DNA from: Clitoria ternatea
Taxonomy: Eukaryota; Streptophyta; Magnoliopsida; Fabales; Fabaceae
Direction of reading: 5' to 3'
Assembly (NCBI GenBank): GCA_037962975.1
Contig: CM075669.1
Location: 116,328,501 to 116,392,500 of the forward strand
DNA length: 64,000 nt
Shown here: in pieces, positions 54,127 to 64,000 of the stretch
How the letters are laid out: the number at the start of each line of letters is the position of its first letter
How positions within the stretch are numbered: the stretch's first letter is position 1
The notes under the pieces: model-generated
Told to the model about the DNA's origin: nothing
Databases searched by the model: none
Seen by the model: the letters and a program-made list of their open reading frames with translations, nothing else
Made by a program: the position numbers and the translations under genes

Positions 54127-56021
54127 GGGGACAGTGGGTAGATCCTGATTACTATCCTATATTAACATGCATGTGAATACTGGAAAATGAATCCGTTGTG
54201 TTTGTATGATAATGAATGAGTTACATGCAGAGTGTGGTTAAGATGCGGAAAAAAGGGTACTGTTGTATTGACAAATATATGTAAAATATAATTGAAAGAC
54301 CTTGAGTTGGACTCAAGGCGGTGCCGAGTGCATTAGCGTTGGACGCTTGATGAAAGACTTTGGGTTGGACTCAAGGCAAGCCTACCGAGTTGGACTCGGG
54401 GCTGTCCGTAACACTTCCGTTGTTGCTTGGAGTGATTGTGTTACATGTGAGGGTAAACGGTTTGGTACCAGTAAAACGGCCGGACCAGCTTGGAGCTGGA
54501 GGAAAAAGGCTTGGAGCCTATGTTACAACGTAAAAATTTGTAATAAAGAGGGGGTCGGATCCGACTGTAGTGGATATGTGTGCATTATATGTATATATAC
54601 TCTTATACTATGATGAATTCATTATGTTACATGTGTATGTATCAGAAATGTTATGACCCATATAGCCGTGTATTAAATGTATGAATTCCGATTGCATGGT
54701 ACTGTTATATGTAGATACATTGGATGGCAGTTAACATTATAATTGATTGAGATGTGATGTTGTATGGTGGAAGATCTGAGGATTTTCGAGTCACTAACTG
54801 TCATTTTAAATGTAAAAGCTCACCCCTACTGTGGCTATATTTTACAGTGAATGTCTCTCGGAATGATGAATGAAGGAGGAGCTGCATGCCGAGTGAGGTG
54901 CTTGTGCACTAGAGGGATATGTGTGTATATGTATATACTGTGTATAAGGTTTTGTTAAGCCTTGGTCGGCTCTTATTTTGGTCTTTGTCTTTCTACGTCA
55001 GAATTTGAACTCTCTCGGCTTGAGAGTATGACAATGTGCCTGTAAATATTCATATACATTCCTATGCATATCATACTGTATGTTTATTCTATGCTGTGTG
55101 TAAAGGTCCGAGTGATATGTATTTGTACGCATCTTTCCGAGCGTGGGAGGTTGGTATGACTCTAAGTAAAAATAGAGCTAAGTTACTATCGTGGGGAGCG
55201 GGATAGTGACTTTATTCCGGGTGAGGATTGACCTGAACACTTCAGAGTGATAACTGTTAGGATTCTCCCGAGTGGGAATAATTAAATATTTTCGAGTGAG
55301 AACCTGCCGAGTGAATGTTTCCTAATAGAGGAATGATATCTAAGGCTCTAAGTGAACTCTATTATAGTAAGCTTATTAGAAGTTAGAAGATCCGTGAGTG
55401 GGTCTTGACTTAGTAGGATAACTTGAGTGAGAAAGATTATATATGCCGAGTGAAAAACGAGTGAAATACACCCGAGTGGTAAAAGACCGTGAAAGATACT
55501 CCGAGTGAGTAGTCCTTATAGAATCCGAGTGGAATGGCTATGGGAGTCATTTCCTGAGTGGTCAACATTGCGACTAGGATGAATGAAGTTCAAGAGTGTG
55601 ATGTAAGCGTCCGAATGAATCGTGAGTAAAAACCTTTCCGAGTGAATTCAGACTTTGAATCCGAGTGAAGGAATACCGAGTGGAGTTACTCGCCTCAGCG
55701 ACTAAGTGTTCGCCCCAGCGAGCGTGAGCAGATGGGAAGTCCCTCATTGTTTTTGCCTGCGCGAATAGATGCCTTGCCTAAGCCTAGTGGGTGGTCTCGC
55801 TCAAACGGACTTGGCTCTCGCTTGAGCGAGTGAGCGCTGTCAGGTTCGTTTAAAGCCTTATGCCTCCCGCTGTTTCTGTGGGATCAGTTTTACGTTTTCC
55901 TCTCCTATACCGAATCCCACTCTCCTTACCCTTAGTTGTTTATCTTGCCTTGAATTCCCTTTGATTTTGGAAAAATTTTCCTGGTCCTGGTTTATTCTCG
56001 AATTGAATATAGGATGTTTCA

Positions 56022-57779
56022 CTATTCTTCTATGCCATAGCCATGATTCATCCTCTTTAGTCATGAAGCATTGCACATCATTTGAGGACAAACAATCAAT
56101 ATCAATCATGTAAACTTTATCTAATCTTTGACCAACAAATGTTACTTCTTTATTTTGCTTGTTTTCAATTATGCATCCATTTGATTCAAAAACCACTCTA
56201 TATCCTTTGTCACATAATTGACTTATACTAAGAAAATTATTTTTGAGTCCTTCTACATATAATACATCATTAATTGAGGTAGAAGAGTTTTTACCAACAT
56301 TTCCACTACCAAGTATTTTTCCTTTGGTATTGTCTCCATAGGTGACATTTCCTTTTCTTTTAGGCTTAAATGATGTGAACTTGCTCATATCACCCGTCAT
56401 GTGCTTTGAACACCCACTATCTAGATACCAATAGGTGTTGCTTACCTTAAAGCATACCTATAAAACAAATTAAGTTAGAGAGCTTGGTATCCATTTTATG
56501 TTAGGTCCTTTTTGGTTAGCTTGTGGTAATGTTCCTTTGGGAACCCACACCTTTCTTACCACCTTTGGTTGAAATTTTCTAATATGGTAATTTAAGGCAT
56601 TATGACCCTTAGTACCACAATGATTACACTTCATAAAGGGTGATGATGTTTTACTAGGTGGTATAAAGAAAGTTTTATAATTCTTTTGTTTCTTATGGGC
56701 ATTGAAACCTAATCCTGTTTTATCAAACATGTCATGTTGTTTTCCAAGTAGAACATTTCAATTGTCTCTACCATTCATAAATTTTTCTAAAGTTCTATTC
56801 AAGTCTAAAACCTTAGTTTCTAGAATGTCACATTTCTTCACAAATTCACAAGGTTTAGTCTTGGAGCATGCTTGATTATTTACTAATTCCTTTTTCAATA
56901 TTTCATTTTCTCTATTAAGTTCTATAAGATACATCTTAAGAGTATCAATAGTTTTCCTAGATAGCTTATACTCATTTGAGATCTTAACAAATTTGTCATA
57001 TAGTTCTTCAAAGGCATCAAGTAATTCATCTCTATCTAGGTCATGTAAATTTACCTCATCATCTTCGTCTTGATGGTTGGCCATGAGGAAAAGGTTAGCT
57101 TTGTCATTGTCCGATTCTTCGGAGCTGCTTACATCATTTTTGTCCCAAGCTATGTATACCCTTCTTCTTCCTCTACTTCCTTTGTTCTTCTTCTCTAGAT
57201 TTGGACAATCCACTTTAAAATGTACTTCCTTGCCACATTCAAAACAAGACGGTGAGGAAGAATTATCTTTAATCATGGGTTTCTTACCTTAGTTTGTGAA
57301 GCTTCTTTGAAACTTCTTTTTCTTCATGAACTTGCTAAATTTCTTCACAAACAATCCAAACTCTTTATCTTCATCAAGGTCATTTTCAGATTCTTCTTTA
57401 ATAGTTGAAGTGGCCTTGAGAGCTAGTCCTTTCTTCTTAGAGGACTTTTCTTCTTCCTCTGTATTCTTCAAGTCTTTGAGCTCCTGCTCTTGTTCTTGAA
57501 GTTTTCCAAACAGTGTTGCAAGGGACATGTCATTGATGTTTGGAGATTGTTTGATTGCGGTGACGAGCGGTTGCCATTCCCTAGTGAGACTTTTCAAAAC
57601 TTTATGAATAAGCTCTTTATTAGTATAAGATTTACCTAGAGTGATAAGATGATTTATGATTAAGGTGAATCTCTTTTGCATTTCAAGAATGGTTTCCCCG
57701 GAGTATAATCTAAAACTCTCATATTGACTAGTGAGTGTACTAATTTTTGAGTCCTTTACATCACTAGTTCCTTTCTTAC
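56022..57779 (-). pseudogene. Copia F gag and protease (broken)
   Basis: From 57779: copia gag (SKISTLTSQYESF, MQKRFTLIINHLITLGK, LKSLTREWQPLVTAI), a lysine-rich stretch, TAA at 57289-57291, then the CCHC knuckle CFECGKEVHFKVDC. Next come an acidic region and a coiled segment, TGA at 56758-56760, a second Cys/His motif CNHCGTKGHNALNY with its last cysteine replaced, a TAA at 56470-56472, then the protease DSGCSKHMTG near 56396-56425 and the WLWHRR motif at the G insertion site. The gag N-terminus is missing beyond 57780, where truncated element H begins. Confidence 0.88.
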
Positions 57780-57783
57780 CACA

Positions 57784-59047
57784 ATGTTATTGAGATGGTG
57801 TATGCATATAGCCGAGTGATAATTGATGGATTCTGATTGGTAGATGTCTTATGCGTGTCCTGATTAATTGGCATTGTTATGTTATTGATTGTTTCTATGT
57901 ATGAACATATATATTGCTGCACTAATGAGGAATAATCCGAGTCAGTATCTATCATTTAATATCTAAGATACTCACCCCCTACTGTGCCTATATTTTACAG
58001 TGAATGTCTCTCGGAATGATGAATGAAGGAGGAGCTGCACGCCGAGTGATGTGCTTGTCCACTATAGGAATATCTGTGTATATGTATATACTGTGTATAA
58101 GGTTTTGTTAAGCCTTGGCCGGCTCGTATTTTGGTCTTAGTCTCTTTATATCAGAATTTGGGCTCTCTCGGGTGAGAGTATGACAATGTGCCTGTAAATA
58201 TTCATATACATTCCTATACATATAGTACTGTACGTTTATTCTATGCTGTGTGTGAAGGTCCGAAAGATCCGAGTGGTATATATTCATGCTTTTCCGAGTG
58301 ATAACTTTCCGAGTGAGTGTTTTCTGACAGAAGAGTGATCTATAAGGTTCTGAGTGAAACCCATTGTAGTAAACTTATTGGAAGTTAGAAGATTCTTAGG
58401 TGAGACTTGACTTAGTAAGATAACTTGAGTGAGAAAGACTAGATATGCCGAGTGAAAAACAAGTGAAATACCCCGAGTGGTAAAAGACCGTGAAGGATAT
58501 TCCGAGTGGAAAGTACTCTTAGATTTCGAGTGGAATGACCGTGGGAATCATTTCCCGAGTGGTCGACATTTGTATTCTGAAAGAATGATGTCGAGGAGTG
58601 TGATGTAATGTTCGAAAGAAACTTGTACGTGTAGGGGTTAATCCGAAAGAATCAAGAGTAAAGACTTTCCGAGTGAACCAGACTCTGAATCCGAGTGAGG
58701 GAATATCGAGTGGAGTTGCTCGCCTCAGCGACTAAGTGTTCGCTCCAGTGAGTGAGAGCGAAAGGAAGTCCTCTGATTAGTTTCGCTTAAGCTATGCGTA
58801 CTTCGCCCAAGCGTGTTGGGTCATCACGCTCAAGCGATGTTGAATGCCGCCTGAACGAGTGGGTGTTGTTGGGTCCGCTCGTGTTCTGCATCTTCCGCTG
58901 TCTACCATGTGATTGATTTGCTTTCCTTCTTATCTTGATTCTACTATCCTTAACCTCGACTACCCATTTTGCCCTTGAACACCCTTTGATTTTTGGAAAA
59001 AATTTCCTGGTCTCGGTTTATTCTCGAATTGAACTTAGGATGTTTCA
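57784..59047 (+). repeat. 5'-truncated LTR of element H
   Basis: Homologous to 54648-56021 of solo LTR G, ending in the same GGATGTTTCA. The junction with copia gag is near 57780-57788. CCGAGTG motifs run through 58260-58700 and degenerate CGCTTGAGCG dyads lie at 58790-58860. There is no gene in it. Confidence 0.88.
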
Positions 59048-59050
59048 TTT

Positions 59051-59062
59051 TGGTATCAAAGC
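59051..59062 (+). promoter_or_regulatory. Primer-binding site of H
   Basis: TGGTATCAAAGC, three bases after the LTR, is the initiator-tRNA-Met site with one mismatch. The leader 59063-59375 has no other recognisable feature. Confidence 0.85.
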
Positions 59063-59375
59063 AGACCCAAAAGGTCCAAGGCCAAGGTATGCTTACTTTG
59101 AGTAAGTGGTTGTGTACACTGTTACCGAGTGTCGTAATTAATGGTTGTGTCTGATGGACTTGATCCATGTTTAGGCACGATTTGCGTGCTTATGCGCTTG
59201 TGAAGTGTTGTTTTGAGGTTAGAAGATTATTTCCCCTCCTGGTCAGATTAATTATATGATGTTTAGAAATTGTGTGACAATGTGTTATAATTATTGATGG
59301 TTGGGATGAGATCCGATCGGTAGTGAGTAACTTTGTAAACTTATCCTTGAAGGGGTGTTAATTTCAGGATAAGTC

Positions 59376-61511
59376 ATGGCGAATCGTCAAAGCATGGAAG
59401 CCATAGCCGCGGCATTCCAACGTTTTGCTGACGTGTTTGAGAGGCAGGGCCAGCCTCGAGCTGAAGATGGCCAAGTATTGGATCGCTTCCTGAAGAGGAA
59501 GCCGAGTGAGTTTCAAGGAGGATTTAATCCCGAGGCAGCATACAAATGGATTCAAGATTTGGAAAGAGTTTTTGGGGGCCTTCACTGTACTGAGGCCCAG
59601 AAAGTTGAGTGCGCAGTATACATGCTACGAGACGAAGCAGAAAATTGGTGGAAAATCGCCAAGAACCGACTGACTGACGCGGGCATCCAACTGGTCTGGG
59701 AGAATTTTAGAGCGTGCTTTCTGGAAAAGTATTTCCCCGACACGGTGAGGAGTCGGAAAGAACTGGAATTTATGGAGCTGAAGCAAGGTTCCATGTCTGT
59801 GGAAGAATATGCTTCAAATTATGAGGAACTATGTTTGTTTTATCTGCCCTTCCAACAACCTGGAACCGAGAGTTACAAATGCATTAAGTTTGAGAGCGGG
59901 CTGAGGTCGGATATTAAGAGGGCGTTCAGACACCAGGAAATTAGAAGTTTCCCGGTATTGGTGAATAAATGCAGAATTTTTGAAGAGGATGACAAGGCCC
60001 ACTCGGGCCAGAGTAGCAAAGTAGACCATTCCTTGAAGCCCCAGCAATCTCACTTCAAGAGGCCGAACAACGCTGGTAGGAATAGACCCTTTTCCAGGTT
60101 TAGGGGTCGGAGTCAGCAAGAAAGACGACCAGTTGTGGGAGACAGAAAATGTTTTAAGTATGGAGGAAATCATTACGCTTGGGATTGCAACAGCGATGGT
60201 GGGATAGTGTGTTACCATTGTAATGAGAGAAGGCACATTCGCCCTGACTGTCCCCAACTACGTCAAGCAAACGCCAATGTGCACCAGGGAGGTTTCCAAG
60301 GGAGAAGCCGTGGAAATGGTGGCCAAGGATCAGGGGGCAGAGGTAATGGAGCCAGAGGAAATATGATGTTTGCCCCAAACAACCAAAGAAGAAATACCGA
60401 CCAACCGGCTGCTGGGAGAGTCTACGCCATCAACGCCGAGGAAGCTGCACAAGCGAATGACTTGGTGCAAAGTAAGTGCTCACTCGGTAGATATACACTT
60501 AATGTAGTTTTTGATTCTGGAGCAACTCACTCATTTATAGCTGACGATTGCGTGAGACGTTTGAGGTTACCGACTGTGTATATGGATCGGACTTTGGAGG
60601 TAGCCAATCCGACCGGCGCTAAAGTGTTGACATCCATGATGTGTAAAGATATAACATTTATGTTGGGCGATCGGAGTTTCACCTTCGATTTATTGTGTGT
60701 ACCTCTAAAAGATCTCGATATTGTACTTGGTATAGATTGGCTTTCAGCCAACAAGATATTAGTGGACTGTCGAAACCAAAGAGTAATTTTCCCGAGGCGG
60801 ATCAATGATGACTGCACAGGGCAAGGTATAGCTCAGTTGTTTATGATGCTTTGTTTAACTGAGGGAGAGAGTAGAGCCCGAGTGAACGATATTCTGACTG
60901 TTTGTGAATTCCCCGAGGTGTTTCCGGAGGATGTGCCGGGTGTCCCTCCAAATAGAGAAGTTAAATTCTCTATAGACCTGATCCCTGGAGCCGAGCCAGT
61001 CTCCAGTGCACCTTATAGAATGTCCCCAACAGAATTGGTTGAGTTGAAAAAGCAAGTGGATGAATTACTCGGAAAGCAGTTCATTCGACCGAGTGTATCG
61101 CCATGGGGCGCACCTGTGCTACTTGTCAAAAAGAAGGATGGCAGCATGAGGTTATGTATAGATTACCGACAGCTGAACAAGCTTACGATTAAGAACCGAT
61201 ACCCATTGCCCAGAATCGACGATTTGATTGACCAACTACGTGGTGCTTCAATTTTCTCGAAAATTGACTTACGATCGGGATACCACCAAATCTGGGTGAA
61301 GGACTCGGATATTCCCAAGACTGCCTTTAGGACTCGGTATGGCCACTACGAGTATGTGGTGATGCCGTTTGGTGTGACAAACGCCCCTGCTGTATTCATG
61401 AATTACATGAACAACATATTCCACCTATATCTAGACCGATTCGTAGTAGTTTTTATTGATGATATCTTAGTCTATTCTAAGACCCCTGAAGAGCATGAGG
61501 AACATCTCTGA
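59376..61511 (+). pseudogene. Element H gag, protease and reverse transcriptase (open, then broken)
   Basis: The longest open frame of the window (711 codons). Gag starts MANRQSMEAIAAAF, with FQGGFNPEAAYKW, AENWWKIAKNRL and RKELEFMELKQGSM. The first zinc knuckle, CFKYGGNHYAWDC, has a Cys-to-Tyr change; the second, CYHCNERRHIRPDC, is intact. A glycine- and arginine-rich stretch follows (near 60300). Protease DSGATHSF and LGIDWLSAN come next, then RT with SVSPWGAPVLLVKKKDG, FSKIDLRSGYHQI, MPFGVTNAPAVF and FIDDILVYS. TGA at 61509-61511 stops it before the RT thumb. Confidence 0.94.
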
Positions 61512-63795
61512 GCGGTACTTCAAGTATTGAAGGAGAAGTAGTTGTTTGCAAAACTTTCAAAGTGCGATTTCTGGATGGATAAGATCCACTTTCTCGGACA
61601 TGTAATTTCCATGGAAGGTGTCTCGGTAGATCCTTCAAAGGTGGCAGCTATAATGGCATGGGAGAGACCCAAGTTGGTCTCAGAGATAAGAAGCTTTATG
61701 GGCCTAGCTGGCTATTATAGGAGGTTTATTGAAGGTTTTTCTAAGCTTGCTTTGCCGCTGACCAAGTTGACTCAGAAAAATGTCCCTTTCATTTGGAGTT
61801 CCGAGTGCGAGAACAGTTTCTGAGAGTTAAAGAATAAGTTGACAACCGCTCCAGTGTTGGCATTGCCAAACTTGCAAGAGAGCTTCGTGGCCTATTGTGA
61901 TGCGTCGGGACTCGGCCTGGGGTGCGTGCTAATGCAAAGGAACTGAGTGATAGCTTATTCCTCTCGGCAATTGAGGTCTCACGAACAGCATTATCCGACC
62001 CATGACTTGGAATTGGCAGCTGCGGTCTTCACATTAAAGATATGGAGGCATTACTTGTACGGATCCAGATTCGAAGTGTACAGCGACCACAAGAGCCTCA
62101 AATATTTGTTTGATCAGAAAGAGTTGAACATGAGGCAGAGGAGATGGATGGAGTTTTTAAAGGATTACGACTTTGAGCTGAAGTATCATCTGGGTAAGGC
62201 GAACGTTGTTGCCGACGCCTTGAGTCGGAAATCCCTCCATATGGCAGTGATGATGGTGAAGGAGGTGGAGTTATTGGAGTAATTACGAGACATGAATTTG
62301 CATATTGATGTTCCTTCGTCTCGGAAGATAACGCTCGGTATGTTGAAGATTGCCAATGAATTTCTAAAATTGGTATTCGAGCAGCAGAAGTCAGATTCCT
62401 ACTTGGCTGAGATAAAGGAGACTCAGGCCAAGGGTAAGGACTTGTCCTTGACCGAAGGATCGGATGGAATTTTCTGAGTGAAAAATAGAATATATGTGCC
62501 GGGTGGAGGTGAATTAAGGAGGATGGTGCTTGATGAAGCCCATAAGAGCCTGCTAAGTATTCACTTGGGCACTACAAAGATGTACCACGATCTAAGACTG
62601 CAATTCTGGTGTCCCGGATTAAAGAGAAATGTAGCGGAATATGTGGCTCGGTGTATTACCTGTCAGAAATCGAAAGTATGGTTCATTGCAACCCCTTGAG
62701 ATCCCCGTATGGAAATGGGACTCAATTGCCATGGACTTTGTCATGGGATTGCCTAAAACCCGAGCGGGGCATGATGCTATTTGGGTCATTATTGACCGAT
62801 TGACTAAGACTGCACACTTCTTACCTGTAAACATGAGATACCCGTTACATAAGTTAGCTCAGATTTATATTTGTGAAATTGTCCGACTGCATGGTGTGCC
62901 GACTTCTATCGTATCGGATAGAGATCCTAGATTCACGTCTCTGTTTTGGACCAGCCTGCACCAGGAATTGGGCACGAAACTTTGGCTAAGTTCCGCCTAC
63001 TACCCCCAATCGGATGGACAATCCGAGCAAACGATACAAAGTTTAGAAGACTTACTGAGGGCGTGTGTGTTAGAGCATGGTGGGTGTTGGGAGCAGTACC
63101 TTCCCTTAATCGAATTTACATACAACAATAGCCACCACAGCAGTATTGGTATGGCACCCTACGAAGCACTGTATGGTCAAAAATGCCGAACCCCACTCTG
63201 TTGGTCGGAAATGGGTGAAAGTTTACTATTGGGGCCGGAAATTGTGAAACAAACCTCAGAACAAATCCAAGTAATAAGGAAAAAGATGAAGGCGTCTCAG
63301 GACAGGCAAAAAAGCTACCATGATAAACGAACCAAACCACTAGAGTTTTCAGTCGGGGATAGGGTGTTTTTAAAGATTTCACCGAGTAAAGGAGTCGGGA
63401 GAGCCTTGAAAAGTGGGAAGTTGAGCCCCCGATACATTGGACCTTACGAAGTGTTGGAACGAGTCGGTTCCATGGCATACCGAATAGCATTACCGACCCA
63501 TCTATCCAGATTGCATAACGTGTTTCACGTATCTCAACTAAGGAAATATCTACATGATTCCACTCACACGATGCAGGATGATGAAATGGAGATCAAGGAG
63601 GATCTGACCATTGTGACTGTACCGACTAGAATCATGGACCGGTCGGTAAAGCGTTTGAGGAGCAAGGATGTACAACTGGTTGAAGTAGAGTGGCAGCAAG
63701 ACGGGTATACCTCTTATACTTGGGAACGTGAGGATGCCATGAGGCAAAAGTACCCCGAGTTGTTTAATCAAGGTGAGTTACCGATTGAATTTTGA
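61512..63795 (+). pseudogene. Element H RT end, RNase H, integrase and chromodomain (broken)
   Basis: Same frame as gag up to about 62677, with stops TAG 61539-61541, TGA 61821-61823, TGA 61944-61946, TAA 62280-62282 and TGA 62475-62477. It shows FLGHVIS, GLAGYYRRFI, RNase H YCDASGLGLGCVLMQ and YSDHKSLKYLFD, and the integrase zinc region HKSLLSIHLG...CITCQKSK. A deletion of about 20 bp near 62677 removes a short linker and shifts the frame. From there to 63795 it is open: MDFVMGLPKT, VSDRDPRFTS, QSDGQSEQT, FHVSQLRKYL and a chromodomain-like VEWQQDGYTSYTWE. Confidence 0.93.
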
Positions 63796-63810
63796 GGATG
63801 AAATTCTTTG

Positions 63811-63822
63811 AGGGGGGAGAAT
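63811..63822 (+). promoter_or_regulatory. Polypurine tract of H
   Basis: AGGGGGGAGAAT immediately before the TGTAACATCCCG start of the 3' LTR. Confidence 0.88.
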
Positions 63823-64000
63823 TGTAACATCCCGATTTAAAAAAAATTTAATTACCGAATGAAAGTGAGCCATTAAAATAATAATTGCAAAGTGGAAAAT
63901 TACTTGTTAATTATGATTAACTTAATTAATTTAACTTAAGAAAATAATGGCTGATTAATTGTGATTAATTGTTAATAGTTGGCTACTTGTGATTGGTGTG
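63823..64000 (+). repeat. Start of 3' LTR of element H (partial)
   Basis: Begins TGTAACATCCCGATTTAA and matches the start of solo LTR G at 45890, with small indels. It continues past the window. Confidence 0.92.

Larger units (their letters stand above)
45890..56021 (+). mobile_element. Element G: solo chromovirus LTR, interrupted by element C
   Basis: Two pieces, 45890-46709 and 54127-56021 (about 2.7 kb together), run from TGTAACATCCCG to GGATGTTTCA with no internal region. They are flanked by a perfect duplication CTATT (45885-45889 and 56022-56026) inside the copia integrase zinc region. Its ends match the LTRs of element H. A solo LTR is the usual product of recombination between the two LTRs of a full element. 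A (TA)n TATA candidate is at 46092-46109. CCGAGTG motifs are frequent in 54890-55690, and CGCTTGAGCG occurs near 55797-55830. I see no gene in it; the frame at 54302-54613 reads through a repeated TTGGACTC phrase. Confidence 0.93.
39517..57783 (-). mobile_element. Element F: degenerate tandem Ty1/copia (Sirevirus-like)
   Basis: On the minus strand from the right: gag and protease (57779-56022), solo LTR G inserted, integrase to RNase H (45889-43264), a promoter-like non-coding block (43260-42645), an ORF (42644-42231), a second pol copy starting inside integrase (42226-40049), a second promoter-like block (40048-39517) and the ORF start again (32180-32038). Each pol end is thus followed by the same block and ORF, as expected for tandem units sharing an LTR. 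I could not fix LTR ends: no primer site or polypurine tract is clear. Pol motifs (HIEIRHHFIRDH, ADIFTKPLAKEQ) suggest a Sirevirus-like lineage, not proven. Confidence 0.75.
57784..64000 (+). mobile_element. Element H: Ty3/gypsy chromovirus with truncated 5' LTR
   Basis: 5' LTR remnant 57784-59047, primer site, gag-pol 59376-63795, polypurine tract, and the start of the 3' LTR at 63823 running off the window. LTR ends match solo LTR G, so G and H are one family, different from A and B. The 5' LTR lacks about 1.3 kb and abuts copia gag directly, so no target duplication can be checked on this side. Confidence 0.92.

Noticed and set aside
54302..54613. 103-codon frame in solo LTR G
   Set aside because: It contains a repeated TTGGACTC phrase, lies within an LTR, and has no counterpart in the matching part of H.
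55858..56400. 180-codon frame joining copia protease to a novel C-terminus
   Set aside because: The C-terminal part is solo LTR G read past the insertion point at 56021. It is an insertion artefact, not a fusion gene.
1..64000. Host protein-coding genes, tRNA or rRNA genes
   Set aside because: No conserved non-transposon protein, intron-split frame or cloverleaf was visible. All recognisable domains belong to retroelements. A systematic tRNA and protein search could still change this.

Overview
The window is plant repeat-rich heterochromatin. Essentially every base can be assigned to LTR retrotransposons nested inside one another, and I found no host gene, tRNA or rRNA. The polyprotein types (Ty3/gypsy chromoviruses of Tekay/Del type, Athila/Tat-like Ty3/gypsy elements, and a Ty1/copia element that looks Sirevirus-like) place it in a flowering plant. 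The style of the elements, the short palindromic motif clusters and the long LTRs suggest a legume (low confidence), probably pericentromeric.

Layout. (1) 1-13238, minus strand: a tandem array of one chromovirus family (element A). A partial internal region (1-764), a 3.9 kb LTR (765-4629), a full internal region (4630-9393) and a second 3.8 kb LTR (9394-13238) share the middle LTR. (2) 13239-13658 and 25923-32037, minus strand: an Athila-like element (E) with gag, protease, RT, RNase H, the start of integrase and a 1.6 kb 5' LTR. It is split by a complete plus-strand chromovirus (B, 13659-25922, target duplication ACATC) and cut on the left by array A. (3) 32038-32180 and 39517-57783, minus strand: a degenerate tandem copia (F). 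It is split by a non-autonomous plus-strand element (D, 32181-39516) and by a solo chromovirus LTR (G, 45890-56021, target duplication CTATT). The solo LTR itself carries a young gag-protease-only element (C, 46710-54126, minus strand, target duplication GGGGA). (4) 57784-64000, plus strand: a third chromovirus (H) of the same family as solo LTR G, with a 5'-truncated first LTR, a full-length but broken gag-pol and the start of its 3' LTR.

Nesting gives relative order: copia F is oldest; E, D and G landed in it; B and A landed in E; C landed in G and is probably the youngest, with two 1882-bp LTRs differing at roughly a dozen sites by eye. All gag-pol copies are broken by stop codons or frameshifts. 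The autonomous elements would supply RT, RNase H and integrase; C and D lack these and would depend on helpers of the Athila/Tat type, with which they share a tRNA-Asp-like primer site, a TGATAA LTR start and a polypurine-tract context.

The most unusual signal is in the non-coding DNA. Several unrelated families carry dense clusters of the same short dyad motifs (CCGAGTG/CACTCGG, CGCTTGAGCG/CGCTCAAGCG, TAATCGATTA, AGCGTACATACGCT). These include an exact 30-bp-period hairpin array and a 367-bp two-unit higher-order repeat inside the LTR of A, a 21-bp repeat shared by C and D, and complementary motif arrays on the two sides of the putative transcription start in the LTR of B.
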